NCBI GenBank assembly: GCA_021835105.1
Contig: JAKBQS010000001.1
Span: 3,115-67,114 of the forward strand
From: Microcaldota archaeon
GTDB taxonomy: Archaea > Micrarchaeota > Micrarchaeia > Micrarchaeales > CABMGC01
DNA length: 64,000 nucleotides
Direction: 5' to 3'
Below the pieces are notes generated by a model that was given only the letters and a program-made list of their open reading frames with translations, did no database searches and was not told where the DNA came from. Positions 24,861 to 33,915 of this stretch are shown here, one piece after another. A program made the position numbers and the translations under genes. Numbering within the stretch: the stretch's first letter is position 1; every line of letters starts with the position of its first letter.

Positions 24861-25997
24861 CTAAATCCTCTCTATCAATTCCGCATAAAGCGAAGCAACC
24901 TCGACTAATCCTTTTCTTGAGACCCACTCATTTTCTGCATGCGGATTATCCCCATTGGGTGCTATCGTAATAACAGGAACGTGCAGAACATTCGATATTA
25001 TGTTGTCATCTGCGACGGAGCTGCCATAATTAACATGATGGGTTCCACACCTTTCATCTACAACGCGTATCACCCGCCTAACGCTCTCCTCTGATAACCT
25101 AGTTTCGTAAGGGTCTATGTACGGCGTCTCCCTTTTGGCTACCGATACCTCTACCATGGTGCGCCTGTCCAGAGTTCCTTCTCTCTTCAGCCTTCTTACA
25201 AGCTCTTCCACTCTCTGCTTTGCCTTGGTCCCGGTATCTGGCGGCACAAGGTGCAGGTCTATACCTATTCTTGCACTCTCAGGTATTGCAAGGCCTGTAG
25301 ACCTTCCTTCAAAGAGATTTGCGAAAGCCGTCTCGCTTCCAAGCGCCCTGTGCTTCATCAGCTTCAGGCCATTAAGCCGCAAGACGATCTTCGAAGCCTC
25401 GTCTATCGCATTTATGCCTTTCTTTGGTTGTGCCCCATGGAAGGCAAAACCCCTTACGTCTATGTTAATCACAACCCGCCCTCTCCTCCCTGCAGTTATG
25501 ACATCAGCGCCGCCTTTGTACTTCTCCGAATGCCCAGAGTCTCCTGAAAGTGCTATTGCCACCCCACTGAACCACCTCCTATCAGACGAGAGCGCCTTCC
25601 ATCCACCTACAGATATATTCTCCTCGTCAACGCAGAACACTGCTTTGAGCGCCCTGTCTCTGCTTGCCGCGAGCCCTGAAAGTATTGCGGCTAGCCCTCC
25701 TTTCATATCACAGGCTCCAAGACCTATGAGCCTATCCCCATCCCTCTCAAGCTTCAGCGGATTAGTATGCCATCTTCCATGCGGTATCACTGTATCCATG
25801 TGGCCATAGAGGAGTATCGGCTTCCCTCTGCCTTTCCTCTCAGCAAATATGTTAAAGCGCCCCTCGCTGACATACTGCCTTCTTGTAACCATGCCGGTTT
25901 CCCTGAGATAGCCTTCTATGAATTCCCCGATCCTTGACTCATTAGGAAAAGAAGAGTCGATAGAGACCAACTTTGAGAGCAGATTTTCCACATCCAT
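24861..25997 (-). CDS. M20 family metallo-deacylase (ArgE/DapE/LysK-like)
   Basis: 378 residues from ATG at 25997; the open frame further upstream lies within the GNAT-like gene. Zinc-binding GHMDTV near residue 66, GACDMKGG with the bridging Asp, VDEEN with the catalytic Glu, and the dimerisation domain between about 175 and 280. ENEWV near the C-terminus holds a ligand. It hydrolyses an N-acyl amino acid or succinyl-diaminopimelate type amide. Starts seven bases after the GNAT-like gene, so the pair is probably one operon. Confidence 0.87.
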   Translation of the reverse strand: MDVENLLSKLVSIDSSFPNESRIGEFIEGYLRETGMVTRRQYVSEGRFNIFAERKGRGKPILLYGHMDTVIPHGRWHTNPLKLERDGDRLIGLGACDMKGGLAAILSGLAASRDRALKAVFCVDEENISVGGWKALSSDRRWFSGVAIALSGDSGHSEKYKGGADVITAGRRGRVVINIDVRGFAFHGAQPKKGINAIDEASKIVLRLNGLKLMKHRALGSETAFANLFEGRSTGLAIPESARIGIDLHLVPPDTGTKAKQRVEELVRRLKREGTLDRRTMVEVSVAKRETPYIDPYETRLSEESVRRVIRVVDERCGTHHVNYGSSVADDNIISNVLHVPVITIAPNGDNPHAENEWVSRKGLVEVASLYAELIERI

Positions 25998-26004
25998 ATT
26001 ATCA

Positions 26005-26973
26005 TCAGAATAAATTCTCAAATGCAGAGTAGCTGGAGAATGCTTCCAGGGCCGCCTCACGGGAAGCTCCGCCATGGTACATTACCTGCAAGCTTTTCAT
26101 ATTTCCCTCTATCTCCACATGGTTTCTGAGAAGCCCGCCAAAATCCCTGTTTATTTTTGCTGCGTTTATGACCGCTCCGTTCTCGTTGTTCGATTCAGAA
26201 AAGAGGGAGTAATCAGGGTGCCTGCTGAGCATGAAGTAAAGCATGCCTACCTGCATACCGAAATGTATATTGTTATGCCTATGCCCTTCTTTCACATAAG
26301 TGTCGGTGAACTCCGCCAGCCTTATCACACCCCTCCCGTTATCCAAAGGCACCTCATTCATCTCGCATATAGATACGCCTATCAATTCGCGCCCTGCGCC
26401 TGTCTCACGGTAAGCCACAGATACTACATTGCTGCTATTAAGTATGGCTCCCCTTACCTCTTCCCCGTTGTACTGGAAAGCTCCAAGGAAGGAGATAAGC
26501 TCAGATTCATGCTGAGAGAGAAGCGCCCTCCTGGAATTCTCATCCACGACAAGCCTCACCATATACCCTCCTTCAAGCGCATATGTGCCTGCTTCATTCT
26601 CAGTCCTGTTTATGACAACGCTCCTGAGCCGTTCCGAGATGCTCACCGCCCTCTCCTCCTGAGCCTGTCCAAGCCTTTCGTCGCAAGCTGCCCTTTTCTG
26701 CTCCGTAAGCTCCCTGCTCGGAGAGTTGTATCCTATATAAACCAGCGAATACCCGTTTCCAAGGCCGAATCTAGCCTCAACATGCTCAACTTTATTGACA
26801 AGCTCATCTGCTACTACTGCCCTTACAGAAAGCCTAGAGAATTTATCCTCATCAAGCCTGGCGATGCCTGCCCTAACAGTCCTGTTTAGAAAATCTACCC
26901 TAAATTCATTCCTTATTGTATAAGGTATGAAACCTTTAAGCCTTTTAGATGTAGCCGGCTCTATCCCGTCCAC
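26005..26973 (-). CDS. GNAT-like acetyltransferase domain protein (hypothetical)
   Basis: 322 residues, GTG start. The N-terminal 170 residues are unrecognised and rich in charged residues (ELTEQKRAACDERLGQAQEE). The C-terminal 130 residues look like a GNAT fold: ELIGVSICEMNEVP, RLAEFTDTYV, HRHNNIHFGMQVGML, and FSESNNENGAVINAAKINRDFGGLL with a final EGNMKSLQVMYH, a layout like the C-terminus of beta-lysine acetyltransferase AblB. Probable N-acetylation of a small amine or amino acid. The following M20 deacylase could reverse or use such a product. Confidence 0.45.
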   Translation of the reverse strand: MDGIEPATSKRLKGFIPYTIRNEFRVDFLNRTVRAGIARLDEDKFSRLSVRAVVADELVNKVEHVEARFGLGNGYSLVYIGYNSPSRELTEQKRAACDERLGQAQEERAVSISERLRSVVINRTENEAGTYALEGGYMVRLVVDENSRRALLSQHESELISFLGAFQYNGEEVRGAILNSSNVVSVAYRETGAGRELIGVSICEMNEVPLDNGRGVIRLAEFTDTYVKEGHRHNNIHFGMQVGMLYFMLSRHPDYSLFSESNNENGAVINAAKINRDFGGLLRNHVEIEGNMKSLQVMYHGGASREAALEAFSSYSAFENLF

Positions 26974-27110
26974 CGGGCCAAAGCTTGTATTAGCCCTTGA
27001 CTCCTGCCTGTAAAGCGAATTTATAAGGGTGCTTTTCTAAACACCTTGTTCTCTCCATAGGGTCACCATGAATAAATGATAATACCATTCTCCCATAACT
27101 CCTATTTAAA

Positions 27111-27134
27111 TATTCGTATCTATTATTACGAATA
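27111..27134. promoter_or_regulatory. Inverted repeat, possible Lrp-type operator
   Basis: TATTCGTA, eight-base spacer, TACGAATA; a third half-related ATCGTAAT follows. It lies just after the Lrp gene stop and about 95 bases upstream of the TATA box of the GNAT-like gene. Spacing and AT-rich symmetry suit an Lrp/AsnC dimer site, but it could also be part of the Lrp gene terminator. Confidence 0.3.
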
Positions 27135-27144
27135 TCGTAATATA

Positions 27145-27540
27145 CTATTTAAGTATTGCGTAGCTTACCGTATCCATAACCCCATCAATTCTCCTTATAG
27201 ATTCAAGTTTGGAGTTGAGCACATCCGCAGAAGCCGCCTTAAGTACGCACACTATATCGTAGCTTCCTGAGACTTCGTATACCTTATCAGCGCCTATTCT
27301 TCCTATCTCGGCACCAACCGAGGAGGTGTCTTTCTTTGCCGAGACGCTTACCATCACCACAGCCCCCATCCCCTCATTTGCTTCTACAGTGAACCTTCTT
27401 ATTATGCCGGTTCTGCGCATCTTGTTTACCCGTGCCCTCACTGCTCCTTCAGTAAGCCCAAGTTCCTTCCCAACTTTTACGTAGCTGACCCTAGAATTAT
27501 CGATGAGGATGGATAATATTCTTTCATCAGTAGCATCCAT
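27145..27540 (-). CDS. Lrp/AsnC family transcription regulator
   Basis: 131 residues: N-terminal winged helix-turn-helix (DERILSILIDNSRVSYVKVGKELGLTEGAVRARVNKM) and a C-terminal RAM effector-binding domain (VYEVSGSYDIVCVLKA). Feast-famine regulators bind DNA as dimers or octamers and respond to amino acids. It lies upstream of the GNAT-like and M20 deacylase genes on the same strand, which may be its targets. Confidence 0.9.
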   Translation of the reverse strand: MDATDERILSILIDNSRVSYVKVGKELGLTEGAVRARVNKMRRTGIIRRFTVEANEGMGAVVMVSVSAKKDTSSVGAEIGRIGADKVYEVSGSYDIVCVLKAASADVLNSKLESIRRIDGVMDTVSYAILK

Positions 27541-27607
27541 AATGTGTATTTGGTTGCCTATAATAAAAACCTAACCTTATTGCCGCATCCTACTTCCCTT
27601 ACATATA

Positions 27608-28801
27608 TCAAGGTACAGGATATACGCTAGGGTACACAGTCAAATTTATATTATAATATAATTCGGAGGATGTATTAGTATAGATGTTGGAAATAAAAGT
27701 ATTGTTGGAAATAAATAGGTAAAATCTTAGTGGTGTAGTATTAGTAATAATATATTTGTCAAAGCAACCTGACGCTACTGAGAGATTGAGTTCTTCAACC
27801 TGTCCGGCTAAAATGTTAGGAAGATTGAAAGTGCCACAGTATCCCGAATAAATTCCCTCCTGCGGTATAATTGGTAAAATCGATATACTCATATTATATA
27901 AATTTGTTGTTGATGTAATGTTTAAGGTAAGATTACCAGATGCAACAAGCTGGCCATTTGGTGTATAATTTTCGTACAAGGTTAAGGCAGGATTTGAACA
28001 TTTATAATCTGCATATGTCGATTTACAAGTGCCACTAATAGTGCTTCTTCCAGATTTGATTGAAGGGGGCACATAAGCTATTGCATCTACTGCTAAATTT
28101 CCTATTAAAGTATATTTTGGTGTAATGCTTCCATATTCGTAATATTGTGCCCAAACCTGTCCAGAGAAATTTCCAGATTCGCGCTTCGAAATTGGAAATA
28201 ACGTGGCTAATAACGGTTGTCCATTATATATATCTCCTAGATAAATTGAATTATATATATCTCCTAGATAAATTGGATAAATTGAACTGCTATGAGATGT
28301 AAAATTGACTTCTGGCACACCATTATAAGAAGGGGTGCCTTTTGGCACAAAAGACAAACTCACATTCGTCCAATTACTGCCCGTATACTGCGTTAAAATT
28401 AAATCGATAAAAGTCCCATTGACTATAAGCGTCTCATTTGGCAATATAATAGAATAGCTATGTATCATTGAGGAAGCATTACAGCTAAATTCAGAACCAG
28501 CCGGAGTACAATTAACATACCCTAAATATGCTTGGTTTGTCTGCTGCGTTGTATTATTTGTTATATTAATTATAGAAAACACATGAGACACAGTACCTGT
28601 CTGAAGTGCATTAGTAACATTGGCCGATGGCTCATGCACTGCAAGAAGATAATAAACAATTCCAATAACAAATAAGACTAAAATAAATGAAATGATGTAT
28701 GTAAATCTGCCCATCTTGATGGGCTTTTTTACAGGTTGGCTATAATTGACTTGTTGAGAATTATTATTTCCATCTGCGCCATTATCACTGTTTTCTACCA
28801 T
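27608..28801 (-). CDS. Single-pass membrane protein with many N-glycosylation sites
   Basis: 397 residues from ATG at 28801 (MVENSDNG); an ATG further upstream would add 18. A hydrophilic Asn-rich cytosolic tail is followed by one membrane segment (about 35-55, FTYIISFILVLFVIGIVYYL) and an extracellular domain of over 300 residues with more than 15 NxS/T sequons and six or more Cys. A short tandem duplication YLGDIYNSIYLGDIYN lies near residue 175-195. Base composition is clearly more AT-rich than its neighbours. Not recognised; probably a surface glycoprotein or pseudo-pilus/secretion accessory. Possible transfer or fast-evolving gene. Confidence 0.6.
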   Translation of the reverse strand: MVENSDNGADGNNNSQQVNYSQPVKKPIKMGRFTYIISFILVLFVIGIVYYLLAVHEPSANVTNALQTGTVSHVFSIINITNNTTQQTNQAYLGYVNCTPAGSEFSCNASSMIHSYSIILPNETLIVNGTFIDLILTQYTGSNWTNVSLSFVPKGTPSYNGVPEVNFTSHSSSIYPIYLGDIYNSIYLGDIYNGQPLLATLFPISKRESGNFSGQVWAQYYEYGSITPKYTLIGNLAVDAIAYVPPSIKSGRSTISGTCKSTYADYKCSNPALTLYENYTPNGQLVASGNLTLNITSTTNLYNMSISILPIIPQEGIYSGYCGTFNLPNILAGQVEELNLSVASGCFDKYIITNTTPLRFYLFISNNTFISNIYTNTSSELYYNINLTVYPSVYPVP

Positions 28802-29228
28802 TTTTTTCCCTAAATAAAATATATACGTATTGATTAGCTGCATATTATAAATCATTCGTTTTCTTATTCGGATGGCAATAATTCTGACAGAGATTCAATG
28901 AAAATAATACGGATCAAACGCGGCTATGGTCAAATCTTTTAGATTTCTATCTACTCTACCGATCGCCTTTTGGTTGACTATCTTTTTGGCCTTTCCAATT
29001 CCAATACCATCTGTCATAAAGGATTTGACTTTATAGCGGATTAAATGATGAATCTTTGATTTGATACAGTAATAAATAAGCACAGTCCATAAGATGGCGA
29101 ATCGTGCGCCATTTAGATTAAGTAGGCGAAGAGTACAATTATGTTAGATGATGTATAACCAAGCAGAAAATTCCTTGTTCTGCCTCTATATAATTGGGTA
29201 TAAATACTTTATTCTTGAATATCTAAGC
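28802..29228. other. AT-rich gap without a recognisable gene
   Basis: About 430 bases between the glycoprotein-like gene and aquaporin. On the minus strand, 28895-29083 is open for 62 codons (GTG start, no ATG; open further upstream to about 29126), and contains a stretch reading RYKVKSFMTDGIGIGKA that has a transposase-like flavour, but I cannot tie it to a known family. It may be a decayed mobile-element remnant. The right end (29198-29207) holds the aquaporin promoter. Confidence 0.35.
29198..29207 (+). promoter_or_regulatory. TATA box of the aquaporin gene
   Basis: GTATAAATAC centred 26 bases upstream of the ATG at 29229, predicting a leaderless transcript and fixing that ATG as start rather than one 27 codons earlier. 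Confidence 0.6.
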
Positions 29229-29945
29229 ATGTCCGAAATAGCAATAGAAAAGAAGATGATGGCAGAAGCCATAGGCACATTCATACTTGTCTTCATAGGC
29301 GCAGGATCAGTGGTAGCATCAAACTATTTCGTTGTCTCGAACAGCGCCTTCCCGCAATTGCTTCTCATAGCATTTGCCAATGGGCTCGCGCTTTCAGTTG
29401 CCATAACAATAGCTATGGGAATATCAGGCGGACACATAAATCCTGCTGTGACAATTGGATTTCTAACCGCGAAGCTTATCAGCGCTAGGGACGCGCTACT
29501 TTACATAATATCACAGGTTATAGGCGCAACCTTGGCAGGCCTATTCCTGCTCTTCCTCCTTCCTCTTACATTCTCACTCCCTGTGCATCTCGGCACCCCT
29601 TCATTGGCTTCAGGAGTAAGCGTACTGCAGGGCATAGGAATAGAAGCTGTAATAACTTTCTTCCTTGTGCTTGCTGTATTTGGAACAATTGTTGACAGGC
29701 GCGCCCCGAGGATAGGCGGTTTTGGCGTAGGTCTTGTGCTAGCTGCATCGGCAATGGTGGCTGGCCCTTTCACAGGCGCAGCAGCAAACCCTGCAAGGGC
29801 AATAGGCCCTGCTTTGGCTTCAGGATTTCTGCAGAACTGGTACGTATACTGGATAGGTCCAATAGTGGGCGGGATAATTGCGGCCTTGATTTATAACTAT
29901 CTATTCAGGGAGGCAGGCGAGAAGCCATCAAAAAGACGCAGATAA
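29229..29945 (+). CDS. Aquaporin (MIP family channel)
   Basis: 238 residues with six membrane helices and the two half-helices carrying NPA: SGGHINPAVT and AAANPARAIGP. The MIP signature is complete. The channel passes water, possibly glycerol or other small neutral solutes; the ring residue before the second NPA region was not resolved. The last ten residues are basic. It abuts the trehalose synthesis gene tail-to-tail, and both suit an osmotic-stress role. Confidence 0.94.
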   Translation: MSEIAIEKKMMAEAIGTFILVFIGAGSVVASNYFVVSNSAFPQLLLIAFANGLALSVAITIAMGISGGHINPAVTIGFLTAKLISARDALLYIISQVIGATLAGLFLLFLLPLTFSLPVHLGTPSLASGVSVLQGIGIEAVITFFLVLAVFGTIVDRRAPRIGGFGVGLVLAASAMVAGPFTGAAANPARAIGPALASGFLQNWYVYWIGPIVGGIIAALIYNYLFREAGEKPSKRRR

Positions 29946-32105
29946 TCATTTCAGGAACAGCCTACGCATAGAGTTCCTCAGGGATTTGTAGCTTTTGCAT
30001 CTGTATTTTGCTTCGCTATCGCCATCTCCCACTTTTACAGAGATGGCCCCATCAGGCAGCACGTAGAATAGGCTCTCATCAGTTATATCATCGCCTGCAC
30101 AGAATATGAAGCTAGGGTTTGTCCTTGCCAGGACAAGCTCATAGTATATGCCTTTACTCATCATATTACTAACTTCAACGACCTTCTTGCCAAAAAGAAC
30201 ATTGACCTGGCTGTTTGCCGTTATGTTGGTAAGTGTGTTGTACACCTCGTTTGCGGTATCTTCAACACCAGTTATCTTTACCTTCCCATAATGCCAAGCC
30301 AGTGAATTTTCCTTCTGCTCTATAAAAGATCCATCGATTCTGGCCCTGTACTCTTCCATTATCTCTCTGACAAGCCCCATCCACTTTGTATCGAAGCTTG
30401 CAGTTTTCTCCCATCTGCCTGCGCCAGGATCTTTGCGATATGCTCCATGTTCAGCCACCAGCGATATGCGATGAAGTCCGCCAAACCACCTCTCAAGGTC
30501 CGCTTTCTTCCTTCCGCTTATAAGCACTACTGAGTGTCCACGCTTGGCAATGCCCTTGAGCAGCTCCAGAAGTTCGGCATCAGGTCTAGCCTCTTCTGGG
30601 TTCTCGCATAAGGGCACAAGAGTACCGTCATAGTCAAGGATAACAAGGCCCTTTCCATCCAGAGAGATATCCCTGTAGATCAATCGTAAGGCTTCGTCGT
30701 CAAGAGCCTTGGGCTTTATTGAATTCGCCTTAACAGAGGATTCAAGGCTTCCAATGAAATTCTCCGCCCACTTCCGCACGCCCCCTTCTAAAAGCCTCTT
30801 CCTTATACTCCTGTTTAATGCGTAGTCATACGAGCCAGATAGTCCCAGGGCCTTTTCCATCGCGTTGCTTATATTCTCCAAATCATAAGGATTTACTATG
30901 AGCGCCTCCTTCATGTCTTTGGATGCACCAGCATTCCCGCTGAGTATCAATACACCCTTAAGGTTGTCCTTTGAGGCTATGTATTCCTTTGCCACAAGGT
31001 TCATCCCATCCCTAAGTGGAAGGTTCAGCATAACATCCGCAGACTTGTAGAAAGCAATAAGCTCGCTGAAGCTGAGCGTGTCATAGATATAAAGAACAGG
31101 GGTATTCCCTTCCTTTGCATATCTGCTGTTTATCTCGCTGACAAGCATCTCTATCTCCCTTTTCACATGGCCGTATTTCTCGACATGCTCTCTGGAAGGG
31201 ACGACAACAAGGACATAAAGAACATTACCGACCTGCTCCTGATTCTTCCCTAGGAAATATCTGAATGCATCGAGCTGCTCTATTATACCCTTCGTATAAT
31301 CAAGCCTGGAAATTGAGAAGATAAGCTTCTTCCTTCCCACTATCTTTGCAATCTTTCTCCTGTAGTGCGCAACATTCTCGCTCTTGTAAGATGAAAACCT
31401 GTCGAAATCTATCCCTATCGGAAAAGCCCTCACTGTGCATGTGTGTCCATGCAGTTTTATCAGTCCAAAGCGGTTCTCGTACCCGTTCAGTACGCGTGCG
31501 CTCTCCAAGAAGGCATTCACGTAGTCATATGTGTGGAAACCAACAAGATCAGAGCCAAGCATCCCGTGTATTATATCCTTGTGCCATGGAAGAAGCCTGA
31601 ATACGTCATAGCTTGGGAAAGGAACATGCAGGAAAAAACCAACCTTAGCATCATTATACCTCTTTCTTATCATGTCTGGAAGGAGGCCGAGATGGTAATC
31701 GTGTACCCATATTGTATCACCATTCTTGGCAATCTTGGACAGAGCTCCCATGAAAAGCCTGTTTACTCTTTTATACGCATTCCAGTAATCCTGCGAGTAT
31801 GTGGTGTACATTGGGAAGGAATGAAGCAGTGGCCACATGGTTTTGTTTGAAAATCCGTTATAATACAAATCAAATGTTGGTTTTGGGATGTTAACCGGAT
31901 AGCATCTAAATTCATCTATAAGCCTCTTCTCGACTCCCGAATCTATCTTTGCACCAGGATAGCCTATCCACAATGCCTTGTAATCATTGTAGAATGAGCT
32001 GAGCCCAGTTGCTAATCCCCCAACGCTTCCCTTGAATTTAGTTTCTCCATCAACGGTTTTTATTGATACTGGCAGCCTGTTCGATACTATTATCAGCCTT
32101 CCCAT
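29946..32105 (-). CDS. otsAB: Trehalose-6-phosphate synthase/phosphatase fusion
   Basis: 719 residues. Residues 1-470 are a GT20 glycosyltransferase (SNRLPVS at the N-terminus, GSVGGLATGL, VWVHDYHL-like TIWVHDYHLGLLP, and FSISRLDYTKGI). Residues 485-719 are a HAD phosphatase (ILDYDGTLVPL with the nucleophile Asp, ISGRKKADL, GDDITDE). The first half joins UDP- or ADP-glucose to glucose-6-phosphate, the second removes phosphate to give trehalose, a compatible solute. Fusion occurs in some archaea and in plants and yeast. Stops abut the aquaporin stop. Confidence 0.94.
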   Translation of the reverse strand: MGRLIIVSNRLPVSIKTVDGETKFKGSVGGLATGLSSFYNDYKALWIGYPGAKIDSGVEKRLIDEFRCYPVNIPKPTFDLYYNGFSNKTMWPLLHSFPMYTTYSQDYWNAYKRVNRLFMGALSKIAKNGDTIWVHDYHLGLLPDMIRKRYNDAKVGFFLHVPFPSYDVFRLLPWHKDIIHGMLGSDLVGFHTYDYVNAFLESARVLNGYENRFGLIKLHGHTCTVRAFPIGIDFDRFSSYKSENVAHYRRKIAKIVGRKKLIFSISRLDYTKGIIEQLDAFRYFLGKNQEQVGNVLYVLVVVPSREHVEKYGHVKREIEMLVSEINSRYAKEGNTPVLYIYDTLSFSELIAFYKSADVMLNLPLRDGMNLVAKEYIASKDNLKGVLILSGNAGASKDMKEALIVNPYDLENISNAMEKALGLSGSYDYALNRSIRKRLLEGGVRKWAENFIGSLESSVKANSIKPKALDDEALRLIYRDISLDGKGLVILDYDGTLVPLCENPEEARPDAELLELLKGIAKRGHSVVLISGRKKADLERWFGGLHRISLVAEHGAYRKDPGAGRWEKTASFDTKWMGLVREIMEEYRARIDGSFIEQKENSLAWHYGKVKITGVEDTANEVYNTLTNITANSQVNVLFGKKVVEVSNMMSKGIYYELVLARTNPSFIFCAGDDITDESLFYVLPDGAISVKVGDGDSEAKYRCKSYKSLRNSMRRLFLK

Positions 32106-32429
32106 TTCCAGATACCTTGGAGATAAATGGAAAGGAAGTTTATTATTTGTTGAGGCGCTTTTTAGCTACGAAAGCCTCAAACCCTTTAGATAAGTCTATT
32201 ATTTTTCTTCCTGTATCAGTAGCTCTAAACCATATTATTCCCCTTCCTGTCTCTGGCAAGCAGCTTTCAGATGATCCAACACCGATAAGCAGAATAGACG
32301 AACGACTCTACAAAATAAGCGGAATTGTAGTATCCGATGCCAAGAAAGAAGCGTCTTCGCCGAGGCATAGCGCAAAGCAGCCAAAAATGCCCATATGAGA
32401 TACGCGCATATGACAAAGCAATAAGTGCC
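32106..32429. other. Spacer between otsAB and tRNA-Met
   Basis: About 320 bases with no recognised gene. A plus-strand frame ending at 32398 (from about 32150, TTG start) has coding-like codon use in its last 45 codons, but no homologue was recognised and the start is unclear. The right part holds AT-rich sequence. Treated as probably non-coding or the remains of a small gene. Confidence 0.35.
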
Positions 32430-32551
32430 TGGCGGGGGCGAGATTTGAACACGCGACCTCTAGATATCTTAGCAATCACAGCAAGTTGCTCATCACTCAA
32501 AAATGCTTTGCATATGAGTCTAGCGCTCTAACCAGGCTGAGCTACCCCGCC
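32430..32551 (-). tRNA. tRNA-Met (CAU, elongator) with 47-nt intron
   Basis: Acceptor GGCGGGG/CCCCGCC, discriminator A, D arm typical of elongator Met. Anticodon stem CTAGA/TCTAG. Removing 32466-32512 leaves loop CTCATAA, anticodon CAT, intron at 37/38. The bulge-helix-bulge has inner helix GCAA/TTGC and a central helix with one mismatch. The T-stem GCGTG/CTCGC has a U-U mismatch at 52-62. The intron contains GTGATGA, which matches box C of C/D guide RNAs, but no good box D. It could be tRNA-Ile2 (CAU), but a UAU tRNA-Ile is present at 53.6 kb. Confidence 0.9.
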
Positions 32552-32598
32552 TAATCCTATAATTCTAACAAACAAAAATTAATAAATGGGTCACGCCG

Positions 32599-33114
32599 CT
32601 ATCCCAACCATCTTATTATCAATTCTTCTGCCGCCTTAGCTGCAAGAAGCAGAGCAACCCCAAATATAGCAATGAATACCCCAACCAAGCCTACATGAAA
32701 AAGCACAAATGCGAATGCAAGCGCCATAGCAGGAGGATGCTCGCTTTTAGTAGCATGCAGGAGCACAGCGACAAGCAGAAGGACTATAGCAGCAGCTGCA
32801 TAAAAACCAAGGATTCCTATAAGCACATATCCAATGTATCCGATAACGCCACCTATAACATAAGACTTTACAAAAACATCTTTCCGCGCGGCATAAGTAT
32901 CAGGCATCATAAACAGTATGAAGCCGCTTGCTCCAAAAGAAGCAAAGATAATGGAAGAATAACCAAAGCCCTTCTCCAAACCGATGTTAACGTAGTCAAG
33001 GACATAAATTATTGCAACAAGTGCCACAGTAAAGATAAGTGCAGCAAGGTAAGGCGTATATCCATGCCTCCGCACGGTCTTAGTCCCAATCTTAACCACT
33101 CTGCGCATAAACAC
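32599..33114 (-). CDS. HPP family membrane protein
   Basis: 171 residues with about five membrane segments. The defining H-P-P motif is in KSEHPPAMALA, and the first conserved block is FASFGASGFILFMMP. HPP proteins are small integral membrane proteins; in cyanobacteria and plants some move nitrite, but the substrate is generally unknown. Start MFM or the third residue. A palindromic TATA box 35-40 bases upstream (33143-33154) can drive it. Confidence 0.85.
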   Translation of the reverse strand: MFMRRVVKIGTKTVRRHGYTPYLAALIFTVALVAIIYVLDYVNIGLEKGFGYSSIIFASFGASGFILFMMPDTYAARKDVFVKSYVIGGVIGYIGYVLIGILGFYAAAAIVLLLVAVLLHATKSEHPPAMALAFAFVLFHVGLVGVFIAIFGVALLLAAKAAEELIIRWLG

Positions 33115-33142
33115 GATTCGCAGATAAGCGTTAAAAATGGTG

Positions 33143-33154
33143 CTTTATATAAAG
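33143..33154. promoter_or_regulatory. Palindromic TATA box of the HPP gene
   Basis: CTTTATATAAAG is a perfect palindrome, 30-40 bases upstream of the HPP start on the minus strand. It is only about 11 bases from the zincin ATG at 33160, so that gene more likely uses GTTAAAAAT at about 33130. Confidence 0.45.
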
Positions 33155-33159
33155 AAAAT

Positions 33160-33912
33160 ATGGAAGCACTAGTCAGAAGGACGGATCCGAAGGAGCTTTC
33201 CAAGGCAAACGAAATACTCGCAGGCGCAGCGAACTATTTTTATAAGAATATATGCACTATGCGTGATCCAAAGCCGGAGATAATACTTCTTGAAGGCCTG
33301 CGAAGCGAGGAAGGCATGTTCGGATATTATTTTTCAGGTAAACTGGTCATAGACCCAGATTACGGAATAAACGAGAAGACAATACCTCATGAATTTTTTC
33401 ATCATGTCCAAGAGGCCCTATCAGGAAAGCCAGGCATCCCATACCATATCCTTACCGCAGATCAAAAGGCTGCAAAGGAAGCCGGCCCAAATCTTTTCGC
33501 TGCATTGTACATGTCACGAACCATGGACAATGCAGAACGCGTATTCTTTATTGCTGATTTTCTAAACACTAAATATTCTGATAATGGATTTCCACTAGAC
33601 TTGGCATTTGGAAGATATAATGAATACAAAAGGGCGAAGCCAATATTCTCCAGACCAAGCAGAGACAGCCACATACCAACATACGCTGAAGGAAAGGCAA
33701 TTGCTCTTCTTTCCATAGCTTCATGCGGGCTAGATATGCACATTTCTGCAAGGCAGCTCCTAGCAGATCCCGCAATCGTACTCAGGCAACTCGGAGAGGC
33801 AGTAAGGAAAGACAAAGACTTAATTATATTATCAAGGCTAAATGAGCTTAAGAGCATGCACAACCGCCCTAGCTTCCTGCTGAAAGACATAGCGGCCGTT
33901 GCTAGGGCCTGA
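33160..33912 (+). CDS. Putative zinc metalloprotease (HEFFHH motif)
   Basis: 250 residues from ATG at 33160. HEFFHHVQE near residue 73 is a classic HExxH zincin motif, preceded by YGINEKTIP. No signal peptide or membrane segment, so it is probably cytosolic. The region after residue 110 is helical, with an EGKAIALLSIAS segment whose Glu may be the third zinc ligand (inference). No family recognised. The stop is four bases before tRNA-His on the same strand. Confidence 0.65.
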   Translation: MEALVRRTDPKELSKANEILAGAANYFYKNICTMRDPKPEIILLEGLRSEEGMFGYYFSGKLVIDPDYGINEKTIPHEFFHHVQEALSGKPGIPYHILTADQKAAKEAGPNLFAALYMSRTMDNAERVFFIADFLNTKYSDNGFPLDLAFGRYNEYKRAKPIFSRPSRDSHIPTYAEGKAIALLSIASCGLDMHISARQLLADPAIVLRQLGEAVRKDKDLIILSRLNELKSMHNRPSFLLKDIAAVARA

Positions 33913-33915
33913 GAT

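Noticed and set aside
32457..32520. Separate small RNA gene inside tRNA-Met
   Set aside because: The acceptor, D, T and anticodon arms all close only if these bases are an intron; kept as an intron with a box C-like element.
32695..33159. Plus-strand N-terminal extension of the zincin frame through the HPP gene
   Set aside because: The first 155 codons are antisense to the HPP membrane protein and low in plausible structure; the ATG at 33160 starts the conserved part.
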